Shown one piece after another: positions 23,801-38,800 of a stretch of DNA of 64,000 nucleotides. This DNA is from Branchiostoma lanceolatum. Its lineage: Eukaryota > Chordata > Leptocardii > Amphioxiformes > Branchiostomatidae. Made by a program: the position numbers and the translations under genes. Below the pieces are notes generated by a model. That model saw only the letters and a program-made list of their open reading frames with translations. It was not told the DNA's origin and ran no database searches. The stretch's first letter is position 1; every line of letters starts with the position of its first letter. The stretch spans positions 16,976,964 through 17,040,963 of the forward strand of contig NC_089729.1 of NCBI RefSeq assembly GCF_035083965.1. Direction: 5' to 3'.

Positions 23801-26800
23801 CTTTCAAAGAACCTTCAGATTGTTTCAAAGAACCTTCAGATTGTTTCGAACAATCTTCAGATTTTTTAATGTGATCTTCAAATTTATGTTTCAACTTCCT
23901 TTAATATTGATTAGTATGATATGAAAATTGATAAGAATGGTTTTATTGTTGTGTGAGTTTTGTACTTTTGATGGGAAAATGGATCTAACCAATCCTGATT
24001 AGCTCCTTTCACTTGCAACTCATGGCTTTTTAGTCGAACAGTTCTTTGTGGGCTTAAACAGAGCGACCTGTCTTTAGATAGCGCGAACTTAGCGAACATT
24101 ATGTAGTTGTTAAACGGAGTTGGCAGAGAAATCCATGTTCTCGGGAACAACAATTTTGATCGGAGCCTCATATCGAACCTGACTGCAATATTTATCCTCG
24201 TTCGCCCCTCAAGCCCTGGATAACAAACGTACCCTTACTATTGTTTTGGTGGTATAATGATGAATACTGCATTTGGATGCAGTTGTCATAATGCCGTGGG
24301 TTTGACACTAGATGAAAATAAAAATCCACTTGAATCAACTGTCAGTTCTACATGTGTATTGTTGACAACCGTACGAATGGTAATAACTCCTCATTATTAT
24401 AATAAATTACCTATGTCAAGTCATGGAATTTTACCGCTTCCGAGACAGCATCGGCTTCCAATGTGATGTGCAATGTAGTTATACATATAAATTTCCATCA
24501 CTGGTTGTGTTACAGGTACTAACTTGTAAATGACAGCAGAAAACAGTCGTGGGTTCAAAATTCAGCTGCTATGTGTATTGCTACTTTGCGGTAGATATTT
24601 GGCTTGTTCATTGTTATTGCAACCATTTGATCAACCTGGGTTATAGGTCTTCAAAGATGTGTTTTATCCATGACATTTTAGTTTTTTTAAGCTTGCATGC
24701 AGTTGATATATCATTATGTGGCAAGAATGCAACTTCTGAAGATGCCTCAGGCCTGGAAATAGTGGGTGCATGTGCACCTGTGTGCACCCAAAATTGGAGC
24801 TGTGCACCTAATTTTTGACTGTGGGTGCACCAGTGCACCTAGATATTTTTGTAGGCTATAAGGTAAGGGTACTATTATATTGTACACTAGTATACGAAGA
24901 ATACAGAAATGTAAGTATCTTGACTTACTTGCCTTTTAGACAGAATAGCTAAAATTACCCTTCGTTGTATTCTACTTGATGTAATTCTAGTTAGCTATAG
25001 AATTACAGGTTGTAGTTCTTAAGAGCGTTAAACTTGGTAATTTTGTTTTGCTGACATTCAACTTTATTTTATGTGGTGCACCCAAAATGTTTTCTGTGCA
25101 CCTAATTTTTTTTTGTCGGGTGCACCAGTGCACCTATTTCCAAAAATGAATTTCGAGCCCTGTGCCTTCTTGTTAAACATTGTGCATGCAATACGAAGCA
25201 GTGTTACATCAAGTCATCTCCAAGCAGATAAAGAGAGTTCTCTCACCAGTGGAAAGACTTGCTGAACCAAGTTATGTTAAACAAGCTGGACCCTACATGT
25301 ATATCTTCTTGGAGATTTATGTTTGCCAGGGTATCACATATAGGGCAAGCATACACGTGTAGATTCAAAATGATATAAAACATGTATGAGTGGAACTTGG
25401 CTGTCACCTCAGTATCCAACTACACAGAAAACAGATGCAGACAAATTACTACCACCTTCAACATTCATGACTGGCACAACCATACAGTAGGTTAGAATAC
25501 ACCTACATTGTAGGTGTAGCTCCTTAAGACACCATGCACAGGATTTGTGTGTTGTTTGCCAAAACTCTATTATGCTTTCCCTACTTTCAGCATTCTATGG
25601 CTCTCCATGTGTCAGCATAGATGGATTCATTCTAATCATAGGCCTAGACAAGACCTAGAAAACATCTCTTCAAGTTGTCTTTGATTGAAAGTAAAATTTC
25701 TTACTCATTTGTTGGTTTCTCATGTTTTGCAGTGGCCATTATTCTGTGTTGAAAGGACAGTAGCTGTTGATATCATCTATTTAGAGAGGTGATGACTTGT
25801 TAATAGCTTTTTAATTGATTGGGAGGAGAAGTCATTTCCCACTACTCCGCCCACTCCATTACTTACTGGACTTGCTAACTGTAGTAGCAGGCACAGCTTG
25901 AAATGATTATTTGCTGCTGACTACAAGATCTGTAAGAGAGATATGGAAACTTTAGAACAGATCATCAGTACGGATATCATCCTAAGGAAATCTTTGAATG
26001 TACAATAAACATTAGGGATATTACAAAGTAGCCCTATAGCACCCTATTACATACACTTGAGCTTCACTGTATAGCGGACTATACCCTGTAGTGTATAGCG
26101 GAGTACCTCGGTCGATTTCTACTATTTTCCCAACGATAGGACAGGGCCTGGTAGAGGCTGTAAATTTGCCCTGTCAAAATGCAAGGAAAACTGTCTAGAT
26201 TTCACACTTTTCTGGGAAGGGTGCCCACAAACCCCTACTTTGCAACCTTTAGTGCTTGCTGTGATGCTATCACCGTACCAATTTGCCTTCTGCACCTAAT
26301 CTCCTACTCTGTAAAAAGTTATGGTGACTACCTGAGTTGTGTTGTCTCAGGCATAGCCTCCTTTGCAAACTTTCTAGTTGCTACTGGCATTTATTTCTAG
26401 GAGAGCGCGGGCAGCAGATAGCATTTCTCCTTCAAAAGAATCTGGCCCCAGCGTGTTATAAATCACGAATCAGTGCTCCCCCCACTCCAAATTTAATGCC
26501 AGCACCACCCAGAAAGCCATCAAATCTCATACTCTCCAAGCAGGAGTCCAGCTCCGGCTGGTGTTTAATGTGTTTTGGAGAGTTTTGGGCGGGCTTTATA
26601 TTTCATCCGTTTTCCTGATATCACCCAGTCAAAATAGAAAATGTGACAAAAACGCCAGGTAAACATATCAAAAACCAGCCGGAGCCAAACCTACGCATGT
26701 ATTCTTGGAGAGTAGCTATCTCAGATCCTAGTCTTGCCTGGTCTTCCCATCTGGGAGGAACCCCTGCTGAAATCATTATTGACACAAGACAGTAAAGAGA

Positions 26801-29800
26801 GAGTAGAGCTGCCATCCAAACAGACATCCAGCAAACTATTTGCAATGTTTTTATGCAATTGTGAGTTAATAGTGCCAATGATGATGATGAGTTAAGTGCC
26901 AATGACTTTAAAAAACTAGTTCTATAATGTATATGTACCAAGGAATATACTGCACATGAAAAGAATGGGCTCTTTCCTAGGGGTAGGAAGATATGATCAG
27001 CTTGGATGACTAATTAGTTACAGGACTTCCTCCCCTGGGCATTCCCAGGCCAAGAGTTTCCTTGTTACCACCAGCCACCAGCTTGTGGAATCAAGGATCC
27101 TTCAATGGTGGAATCTAGGAGCTGGGGCAGGGCCATTCAAGGAACTCTGCCTGGGCTTTTCAGGATCTTTCAGCCCTTTGCCTGGGCTTTTCAGGATCAT
27201 GACAGATCTGTACCAACTTCATGTACAAAAAAATGAATTGAGATAAGCAGTGATCTCAAAAGGTAAATTTGTATTGATGAGAAGGTTTGTTTTTTCAAGC
27301 ATGATAAATTCAAACCGTCTTGAGGAAGGCAGCGCCTGTTGTGGACTGGTCTATTTTCTTCCGCTGTGCTCGTGCATTAGCTCCTTCCAATGTCGATCTA
27401 GTTGAGATTTGAACTGGTTTTGCTGGAGACTACACTCTCTGGTAGAGAGTGCCAAATGTTTAAGGTCAAACAGTATCATTTACAAATCCACCAGACAATT
27501 TGGTGATCATCATGTGTTGGTGGCAAGAAGTTTTGAAATTAAGAAATGATCTACCCGTATGTGCTCTTGAACATTTAGCAAGAGATAGAAATGAAAACAA
27601 AGGGACAGAAGGATGTGCATTCACACCCTGAGACTTTACTGAATGAAATATTCTTCTTACACAGCTTTCAAAGCTTTCGGTATAGCCTGGATGCCAGACC
27701 CCCAATCTCCAAAATATCTATCCCACGGTCTGGCATTCAGGCTGAGCCAGGCCTGGGCTGAGCTGAGTTTCAGCAGGGCCTCTTCATGGGCTGTTTATGC
27801 AAGAGGTACACAGATGGTCTCTTGAGACTAGACTCCCAAAGAGGAGATCTGATCATGATAATAAGCCCAAGCCCACCAACACCAGAGAGTAGAGACCACA
27901 GGACCAAGCTGAAGCTAGCCCTCGATTGGGCCTTCGATTCACAGCCTTCGTTTCAGCCCTCGATTCGATTTTGCCGCCGATTCAGCCTTCGATAAGAGGG
28001 AATAGACAGAACATAGCAACCTATTCAGTTACCGATTCGAAAAACCTAGAATCTAGGCCAGCTCTCTTACAACGAACACAAAAGGCAATACAAGGCTCAA
28101 CTAGTACCAAACAAGGAGATATTTACTTGCAAATAATGTCGGAAAGGACATAATATCACGAAATCGGCATAAAATAATAGTGACAACTGACAAAGGACAC
28201 TGGCCCTCGATTCGGCCGTCGATGGGATTTTATCTAGATGTGGCCCATGAACTTGAAATAGTAATTAGGATACGTTGAGATCTAGAGTACTTTATGCAAG
28301 TATCTAATTCAACTGGCCGGATTGGATGAACGAGCCACAGGGGGTCTCATCAAGCCCCGGTGAAACTAGCCCTCGATTCAGGCATCGACTTGCCTGGGAA
28401 AGAATGGCTTGCTGGACGGCTTGTAGCGCTTTCTGCTGTTTAGCTAAATGTGGTACATGAATTTGAAATAGTAATTAGGATACATTAGGATCTAAAATAC
28501 TTTATGGCGCATGGCCGGATTTGATGTACGAGCCACAGGGGGTCTCATCAAGCCCCGGTGAAGCTAGCCCTCGATTCGGGCATCGACTTGCCTGGGAAAG
28601 AAAGGCTTGCTGGACGGCTTGTAGCGCTTTCTGCTCTTTATCTTAATGTGGACCATGAATTTGAAATAGTAATTAGGATACATTAGGATCTAAAATACTT
28701 TATGGCGCATGGCCGGATTTGATGTACGAGCCACAGGGAGTCTCATCAAGCCCCGGTGAAGCTAGCCCTCGTTTCGGGCATCGGCTTGCCTGGGAAAGAA
28801 AGGCTTGCTGGACGGCTTGTAGCGCTTTCTGCTGTTTAGCTAAATGTGGCCCATGAACTTGACATAGTAATTAGGATACATTAGGATCTAAAGTACTTTA
28901 TGCAAGTATCAAATTCAACTGGCCGGATTGGATGAACGAGCCACAGGGGGTCTCATCAAGCCCTTGTGAAGCTAGCCCTCGCCGATTCGGGCATCGACTT
29001 GCCTGGGAAAGAAAGGCTTGCTGGATGGCTTGTAGCGCTTTCTGCTGTTTAGCTAAATGTGGTACATGAATTTGAAATAGTAATTAGGATACATTAGGAT
29101 CTAAAATACTTTATGGCGCATGGCCGGATATTATGTACGAGCCACAGGGGGTCTCATCAAGCCCCGGTGAAGCTAGCCCTCGTTTCGGGCATCGGCTTGC
29201 CTGGGAAAGAAAGGCTTGCTGGACGGCTTGTAGCGATTTCTGCTGTTTATCTAAATGTGGCCCATGAACTTGACATAATAATTAGGATACGTTGAGATCT
29301 AGTGTACTTTATGCCAGTATCAAATTCAACTGGCCGGATTGGATGAACAAGCCACAGGGGGTCTCATCAAGCCCCGGTGAAGCTAGCCCTCGATTCGGGC
29401 ATCGACTTGCCTGGGAAAGAAAGGCTTGCTGGATGGCTTGTAGCGCTTTCTGCTGTTTAGCTAAATGTGGTACATGAATTTGAAATAGTAATTAGGATAC
29501 ATTAGGATCTAAAATACTTTATGGCGCATGGCCGGATTTGATGTACGAGCCACAGGGGGTCTCATCAAGCCCCGGTGAAGCTAGCCCTCGTTTCGGGCAT
29601 CGGCTTGCCTGGGAAAGAAAGGCTTGCTGGACGGCTTGTAGCGATTTCTGCTGTTTATCTAAATGTGGCCCATGAACTTGACATAATAATTAGAATACGT
29701 TGAGATCTAGTGTACTTTATGCCAGTATCAAATTCAACTGGCCGGATTGGATGAACAAGCCACAGGGGGTCTCATCAAGCCCCGGTGAAGCTAGCCCTCG

Positions 29801-32800
29801 ATTCGGGCATCGACTTGCCTGGGAAAGAAAGGCTTGCTGGATGGCTTGTAGCGCTTTCTGCTGTTTAGCTAAATGTGGTACATGAATTTGAAATAGTAAT
29901 TAGGATACATTAGGATCTAAAATACTTTATGGCGCATGGCCGGATTTGATGTACGAGCCACAGGGGGTCTTATCAAGCCCCGGTGAAGCTAGCCCTCGTT
30001 TCGGGCATCGACTTGCCTGGGAAAGAAAGGCTTGCTGGACGGCTTGTAGCGATTTCTGCTGTTTAGCTAAATGTTGCCCATGAATTTGAAATAGTAATTA
30101 GGATACATTAGGATCTAAAATACTTTATGGCGCATGGCCGGATTTGATGTACGAGCCACAGGGGGTCTAATCAAGCCCCGGTGAAGCTAGCCCTCGTTTC
30201 GGGCATCGACTTGCCTGGGAAAGAAAGGCTTGCTGGACGGCTTGTAGCGCTTTCTGCTGTTTAGCTAAATGTTGCCCATGAATTTGAAATAGTAATTAGC
30301 ATACATTAGGATCTAAAGTACTTTATGCCAGTATCAAATTCAACTGGCAGGATTGGATGAACGAGCCACAGGGGGTCTCATCAAGCCCCGGTGAAGCTAG
30401 CCCTCGATTCGGGCATCGACCTGCCTGGGAAAGAAAGGCTTGCTGGATGGCTTGTAGCGCTTTCTGCTGTTTAGCTAAATGTTGCCCATGAATTTGAAAT
30501 AGTAATTAGGATACATTAGGATCTAAAATACTTTATGGCGCATGGCCGGATTTGATGTACGAGCCACAGGGGGTCTCATCAAGCCCCGGTGAAGCTAGCC
30601 CTCGTTTCGGGCATCGGCTTGCCTGGGAAAGAAAGGCTTGCTGGACGGCTTGTAGCGATTTCTGCTGTTTATCTAAATGTGGCCCATGAACTTGACATAA
30701 TAATTAGGATACGTTGAGATCTAGTGTACTTGATGCCAGTATCAAATTCAACTGGCCGGATTTGATGAACAAGCCACAGGGGGTCTCATCAAGCCCCGGT
30801 GAAGCTAGCCCTCGATTCGGGCATCGACTTGCCTGGGAAAGAAAGGCTTGCTGGATGGCTTGTAGCGCTTTCTGCTGTTTAGCTAAATGTGGTACATGAA
30901 TTTGAAATAGTAATTAGGATACATTAGGATCTAAAATACTTTATGGCGCATGGCCGGATTTGATGTACGAGCCACAGGGGGTCTCATCAAGCCCCGGTGA
31001 AGCTAGCCCTCGTTTCGGGCATCGGCTTGCCTGGGAAAGAAAGGCTTGCTGGACGGCTTGTAGCGATTTCTGCTGTTTATCTAAATGTGGCCCATGAACT
31101 TGACATAATAATTAGGATACGTTGAGATCTAGTGTACTTTATGCCAGTATCAAATTCAACTGGCCGGATTTGATGAACAAGCCACAGGGGGTCTCATCAA
31201 GCCCCGGTGAAGCTAGCCCTCGATTCGGGCATCGACTTGCCTGGGAAAGAAAGGCTTGCTGGATGGCTTGTAGCGCTTTCTGCTGTTTAGCTAAATGTGG
31301 TACATGAATTTGAAATAGTAATTAGGATACATTAGGATCTAAAATACTTTATGGCGCATGGCCGGATTTGATGTACGAGCCACAGGGGGTCTCATCAAGC
31401 CCCGGTGAAGCTTAAGCCCTCGATTCGGGCATCGACTTGCCTGGGAAAGAAAGGCTTGCTGGACGGCTTGTAGCGCTTTCTGCTCTTTATCTTAATGTGG
31501 ACCATGAATTTGAAATAGTAATTAGGATACATTAGGATCTAGAGTACTTTATGCAAGTATCAAATTCAACTGGCCGGATTGGATGAACGAGCCACAGGGG
31601 GTCTCATCAAGCCCCGGTGAAGCTAGCCCTCGATTCGGGCATCGACTTGCCTGGGAAAAAAGGCTTGCTGGACGGCTTGTAGCGATTTCTGCTGTTTATC
31701 TAAATGTTGCCCATGAATTTGAAATAGTAATTAGGATACATTAGGATCTAAAATACTTTATGGCGCATGGCCGGATTTGATGTACGAGCCACAGGGGGTC
31801 TAATCAAGCCCCGGTGAAGCTAGCCCTCGTTTCGGGCATCGACTTGCCTGGGAAAGAAAGGCTTGCTGGACAGCTTGTAGCGCTTTCTGCTGTTTAGCTT
31901 AATGTTGCCCATGAATTTGAAATAGTAATTAGGATACATTAGGATCTAAAGTACTTTATGCAAGTATCAAATTCAACTGGCCGGATTGGATGAACGAGCC
32001 ACAGGGGGTCTCATCAAGCCCTTGTGAAGCTAGCCCTCGCCGATTCGGGCATCGACTTGCCTGGGAAAGAAAGGCTTGCTGGATGGCTTGTAGCGCTTTC
32101 TGCTGTTTAGCTAAATGTGGTACATGAATTTGAAATAGTAATTAGGATACATTAGGATCTAAAATACTTTATGGCGCATGGCCGGATTTGATGTACGAGC
32201 CACAGGGGGTCTCATCAAGCCCCGGTGAAGCTAGCCCTCGTTTCGGGCATCGGCTTGCCTGGGAAAGAAAGGCTTGCTGGACGGCTTGTAGCGATTTCTG
32301 CTGTTTAGCTAAATGTGGCCCATGAACTTGACATAATAATTAGGATACGTTGAGATCTAGTGTACTTTATGCCAGTATCAAATTCAACTGGCCGGATTTG
32401 ATGAACAAGCCACAGGGGGTCTCATCAAGCCCCGGTGAAGCTAGCCCTCGATTCGGGCATCGACTTGCCTGGGAAAGAAAGGCTTGCTGGATGGCTTGTA
32501 GCGCTTTCTGCTGTTTAGCTAAATGTGGTACATGAATTTGAAATAGTAATTAGGATACATTAGGATCTAAAATACTTTATGGCGCATGGCCGGATTTGAT
32601 GTACGAGCCACATTTAGCTAAACAGCAGAAAGCGCTACAAGCCGTCCAGCAAGCCTTTTTTCCCAGGCAAGTCGATGCCCGAATCGAGGGCTAGCTTCAC
32701 CGGGGCTTGATGAGACCCCCAGTTGCTCGTACATCAAATCCGGCCATGCGCCATAAAGTATTTTAGATCCTAATGTATCCTAATTACTATTTCAAATTCA

Positions 32801-35800
32801 TGGGCAACATTTAGCTAAACAGCAGAAAGCGCTACAAGCCGTCCAGCAAGCCTTTTTCCCCAGGCAGGTCGATGCCCGAATCGAGGGCTAGCTTCACCGG
32901 GGCTTGATGAGACCCCCTGTGGCTCGTTCATCAAATCCGGCCAGTTGAATTTGATACTTGCATAAAGTACTTTAGATCCTAATGTATCCTAATTACTATT
33001 TCAAATTCATGGGCAACATTTAGCTAAACAGCAGAAATCGCTACAAGCCGTCCAGCAAGCCTTTTTTCCCAGGCAAGCCGATGCCCAAAACGAGGGCTAG
33101 CTTCACCGGGGCTTGATGAGACCCCCTGTGGCTCGTACATCAAATCCGGCCATGCGCCATAAAGTATTTTAGATGCTAATGTATCCTAATTACTATTTCA
33201 AATTCATGTACCACATTTAGCTAAACAGCAGAAAGCGCTACAAGCCATCCAGCAAGCCTTTCTGTCCCAGGCAAGTCGATGCCCGAATCGAGGGCTAGCT
33301 TCACAAGGGCTTGATGAGACCCCCTGTGGCTCGTTCATCAAATCCTGCCAGTTGAATTTGATACTTGCATAAAGTACTTTAGATCCTAATGTATCCTAAT
33401 TACTATTTCAAATTCATGGGCAACATTTAGCTAAACAGCAGAAAGCGCTACAAGCCGTCCAGCAAGCCTTTCTTTCCCAGGCAAGTCGATGCCCGAATCG
33501 AGGGCTAGCTTCACCGGGGCTTGATTAGACCCCCTGTGGCTCGTACATCAAATCCGGCCATGCGCCATAAAGTATTTTAGATCCTAATGTATCCTAATTA
33601 CTATTTCAAATTCATGGGCAACATTTAGATAAACAGCAGAAATCGCTACAAGCCGTCCAGCAAGCCTTTTTTCCCAGGCAAGTCGATGCCCGAATCGAGG
33701 GCTAGCTTCACCGGGGCTTGATGAGACCCCCTGTGGCTCGTTCATCCAATCCGGCCAGTTGAATTTGATACTTGCATAAAGTATTTTAGATCCTAATGTA
33801 TCCTAATTACTATTTCAAATTCATGGTCCACATTAAGATAAACAGCAGAAAGCGCTACAAGCCGTCCAGCAAGCCTTTCTTTCCCAGGCAAGCCGATGCC
33901 CGAAACGAGGGCTAGCTTCACCGGGGCTTGATGAGACCCCCTGTGGCTCGTACATAATATCCGGCCATGCGCCATAAAGTATTTTAGATCCTAATGTATC
34001 CTAATTACTATTTCAAATTCATGTACCACATTTAGCTAAACAGCAGAAAGCGCTACAAGCCATCCAGCAAGCCTTTCTTTCCCAGGCAAGTCGATGCCCG
34101 AATCGAGGGCTAGCTTCACAAGGGCTTGATGAGACCCCCTGGGCTCGTTCATCAAATCCTGCCAGTTGAATTTGATACTTGCATAAAGTACTTAAGATCC
34201 TAATGTATCCTAATTATTATTTCAAATTCATGGGCAACATTTAGCTAAACAGCAGAAAGCGCTACAAGCCGTCCAGCAAGCCTTTTTTCCCAGGCAAGTC
34301 GATGCCCGAATCGAGGGCTAGCTTCACCGGGGCTTGATGAGACCCCCTGTGGCTCGTTCATCAAATCCGGCCAGTTGAATTTGATACTTGCATAAAGTAT
34401 TTTAGATCCTAATGTATCCTAATTACTATTTCAAATTCATGGGCAACATTTAGCTAAACAGCAGAAATCGCTACAAGCCGTCCAGCAAGCCTTTTTCCCC
34501 AGGCAAGTCTATGCCCGAATCGAGGGCTAGCTTCACCGGGGCTTGATGAGACCCCCTGTGGCTCGTTCATCAAATCCGGCCAGTTGAATTTGATACTTGC
34601 ATAAAGTACTCTAGATCCTAATGTATCCCAGTTACTATTTCAAATTCATGGGCCACATTTAGATAAACAGCAGAAATCGCTACAAGCCGTCCAGCAAGCC
34701 TTTCTTTCCCAGGCAAGCCGATGCCCGAAACGAGGGCTAGCTTCACCGGGGCTTGATGAGACCCCCTGTGGCTCGTACATCAAATCCGGCCATGCGCCAT
34801 AAAGTATTTTAGATGCTAATGTATCCTAATTACTATTTCAAATTCATGTACCACATTTAGCTAAACAGCAGAAAGCGCTACAAGCCATCCAGCAAGCCTT
34901 TCTTTCCCAGGCAAGTCGATGCCCGAATCGAGGGCTAGCTTCACAAGGGCTTGATGAGACCCCCTGTGGCTCGTTCATCAAATCCTGCCAGTTGAATTTG
35001 ATACTTGCATAAAGTACTTTAGATCCTAATGTATCCTAATTACTATTTCAAATTCATGGGCAACATTTAGCTAAACAGCAGAAAGCGCTACAAGCCGTCC
35101 AGCAAGCCTTTCTTTCCCAGGCAAGTCGATGCCCGAATCGAGGGCTAGCTTCACCGGGGCTTGATTAGACCCCCTGTGGCTCGTACATCAAATCCGGCCA
35201 TGCGCCATAAAGTATTTTAGATCCTAATGTATCCTAATTACTATTTCAAATTCATGGGCAACATTTAGATAAACAGCAGAAATCGCTACAAGCCGTCCAG
35301 CAAGCCTTTTTTCCCAGGCAAGTCGATGCCCGAATCGAGGGCTAGCTTCACCGGGGCTTGATGAGACCCCCTGTGGCTCGTTCATCCAATCCGGCCAGTT
35401 GAATTTGATACTTGCATAAAGTACTCTAGATCCTAATGTATCCTAATTACTATTTCAAATTCATGGTCCACATTAAGATAAAGAGCAGAAAGCGCTACAA
35501 GCCGTCCAGCAAGCCTTTCTTTCCCAGGCAAGTCGATGCCCGAATCGAGGGCTAGCTTCACCGGGGCTTGATGAGACCCCCTGTGGCTCGTACATCAAAT
35601 CCGGCCATGCGCCATGAAGTATTTTAGATCCTAATGTATCCTAATTACTATTTCAAATTCATGTACCACATTTAGCTAAACAGCAGAAAGCGCTACAAGC
35701 CGTCCAGCAAGCCATTCTTTCCCAGGCAAGTCGATGCCTGAATCGAGGGCTAGCTTCACCGGGGCTTGATGAGACCCCCTGTGGCTCGTTCATCCAATCC

Positions 35801-38800
35801 GGCCAGTTGAATTAGATACTTGCATAAAGTACTCTAGATCTCAACGTATCCTAATTACTATTTCAAGTTCATGGGCCACATCTAGATAAAATCCCATCGA
35901 CGGCCGAATCGAGGGCCAGTGTCCTTTGTCAGTTGTCACTATCATTTTATGCCGATTTCGTGATATTATGTCCTTTCCGACATTATTTGCAAGTAAATAT
36001 CTCCTTGTTTGGTACTAGTTGAGCCTTGTATTGCCTTTTGTGTTCTTTGTAAGAGAGCTGGCCTAGATTCTAGGTTTTTCGAATCGGTAACTGAATAGGT
36101 TGCTATGTTCTGTCTATTCCCTCTTATCGAAGGCTGAATCGGCGGCAAAATCGAATCGAGGGCTGAAACGAAGGCTGTGAATCGAAGGCCCAATCGAGGG
36201 CTAGCTTCAGCTTGGTACCACAGGCAGTGCCTGGGCAGTGCTGACAACAGTACATCTGGGATCAATCAGCCACCAGTTTATAGACTTGAAAATATAGCCT
36301 CTACCAGGCCCGTCCTGTCGTTGGGAAAATAGTAGAAATCGACCAAGGTACTCCGCTATACAGGGTAGTCCGCTATACAGTGAAGCTCAATCGATACTTG
36401 AACTTCACTCAAGTTCACTGTATAGCGGACTACCCTGTATATCAGAGTACCTCGGCCGATTTCTACTATTTTCCCAACGATAGGACGGGGCCTGGTAGAG
36501 GCTATTGAAAATTGTCCAGTACTGAAGAATAACCAAATTTACCAGTCTGAGAAGTTGGGCAGAGAATTGGTTTTGCTAGCTTAAGTTGACACAACTGTTG
36601 ATAAATCCTTTGAAATGGTATTATATTTATATTCAACCAATTCTGAGTCATACCAAAGACTTTGTAAAGATGGTACATACTTGTGAAAGAGTATGGAAGT
36701 TATACACACTTCACTGCCAGTGGACTAGCCCCCTGCTACAGTGATTGCACAACAGTGTGGCCCAGGGCTATGAAACGGAGATGGGCACCGCCCTATACAT
36801 CAATAATGGTGTGGGAGGATTTAAACAAAAAATTACATATCTACAATTCTTCTTTGGATCCACCGGTCTATAAAGTTTATATATAAGGTCTATATAATAT
36901 AGTGTGCCCTGATGCTACAATCCTTTTTTGGCCAAGGACATACAGTCCTAATGGTTGGATAAGGCAAACATTTCCTAGCTTTAAAGTAAAAGAAGAAGAA
37001 AAATCCTTAGCCTCTACCAGGCTCCGTCCGATCGCTCGGAAAATAGTAGTAATCAGCCAAATAGAGTGAATAGTATGCCAGGGGTACAGTGAAGCTCAAT
37101 AGGGGACTACCTTGTATAGCGGACTACCCCTGACACTCTATTTAATTATTTGGCCTATTTCAACTATTTTCCCAGCGATTGGATGGAGCCTGGTAGAGGC
37201 TAAGAAATCCTGGCGATGGTGTTAGAATTGCATAGACCTGTGTCATCCCAGTTAGCTTACATGTACCTCAGTCTGCAAAACAGTCTGAGGAAAATTCATT
37301 ACGCTTTATCATTAGCTATTTATTAATAGTGTAATGTGGCTTTGTTACGGCTCAAATATTTTTAGCCAAGCACGTTTTGGTTCCAGGGTCACCCCCACTC
37401 GTGTTGGGCTCTTTTACATGCAAAGTTTGATGCCCAAAAGCTCCTTTACTACAACAAGGGTGCAGGCTTTATGTACCCCTCCAATGCAGTCTCCTTCGGA
37501 ATGCTGATATGATACACTGTACTAGCATACTACACCATCTACATGTACCATGTCTACTGTATGGCTCCCATAGTTGCTCCAAGGTCACAGGTTTAAAATC
37601 ATTGATTTGTTGGCCTCCTTGCTGGCTAACACTAAATCTCTACTAGTAGTATAAGGGTACAGGTGACGCTGTCATATATAAAGGACCATTAGAGAGACGC
37701 ATATATGCGTGCCATGTGGAAAGCAATATGTCAGACCCTACATTTGCTTGAAGATCAGCTGACACCAACCAAGCTGGTTAGAGCAAATATGGACAGGACT
37801 GTACCCAAACTACCATCTGTGTACCCAGAAGTAAGCTGGGGGTAACACATCTTTGCTCATACAGTACAAAGGAAGCAGAAATTTTGTCTCTGCATAACGA
37901 TGGGCTTTCTTGACCAACTTTGTCAGACAGGAAAGCCATCTGGGAAGGTGTTTCTCCTTTTCACTATAACCTCCTTGTGTGACCACAATGTATTGTTCCT
38001 AGCTTCCCCCTTTCATAAAGTTGGTATAGTCCTGGAGGCAAATGGTTTGTCTTCGAATTCTCCCCAGGGAGGCCTGCTCTCAGCTTTTACTGAAACCTGA
38101 GTGAGTCACTGAGTGTGAATGCCTGCATTTCATTCTCTGGGCTTGCTCTGGCATGGGAGGAGCTATAGCAGGCTGTGATCTGTTCTTAATGATGTGCTAA
38201 TTGGTCATCATCTCTGCAACAGTTGAAAGGAATTATTTGCCAGGAAATTATAGAAAGTTAGGTTCTATTGTAGTTGTAGCGGTACCGAAATGAAATGATA
38301 TGCAGAACTTTCTTGAAAGTTGGAACTGAGTGCAGAATGGTGTAAGTTATCTCAAGTTGGCCCTTCTATGACCACGAAAGAAATGAGACTAATCATGAGG
38401 TCACCTTTTTCCCACCACGTTTACAGACAAGAAGAAAACTACTCTCTTCTTAACAATGACAATGACAATAACATCACACACAGAATGAATGGGACCCAAT
38501 ATTAGTTAGAACTACATGTACAATGTAAGTGTCAGTGGTTAAGACTAGAGTAGTCACATGTTATACTGTTCATCATTGTCTGTCTGTACTTTCCGTGTTA
38601 CATGTACTTGCAATTAAGCCTTTGGCCATGAACTTTCTCTTTAGTCATCATCATAACAATATACCAGTGTTCTCGCCAGGCCTTTTCAGCATAGGGGCCC
38701 CCTATGCTGTGATTTGGACCCCCTATGCTGTGTTTCAACCAGCATAGGGGTGTTTCTTTCAGGGACAAACTTTGTGACCCTTCATAAATCTTATAAAAAG

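Larger units (their letters stand above)
27903..36216. mobile_element. 8.3-kb fold-back element with arrayed arms
   Basis: Flanked by the exact 8-bp duplication ACCACAGG (27895-27902 and 36217-36224). Ends ACCAAGCTGAAGCTAGCCC and inverse. About 330 bp of unique inverted terminus on each side contains many CCTCGATTC-like motifs. Inside, both arms are arrays of ~204-bp monomers in opposite orientation: about 21 on the left, 16 on the right. No coding capacity. The 8-bp duplication suggests hAT-type mobilisation. Confidence 0.9.

Noticed and set aside
29113-35962. Repeated ~61-residue ORFs (MRSSVLYASIKFNW..., MAHGRILCTSHRG...)
   Set aside because: They are frames of the 204-bp monomers, repeat with the array on both strands and have no domain. 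Not genes.
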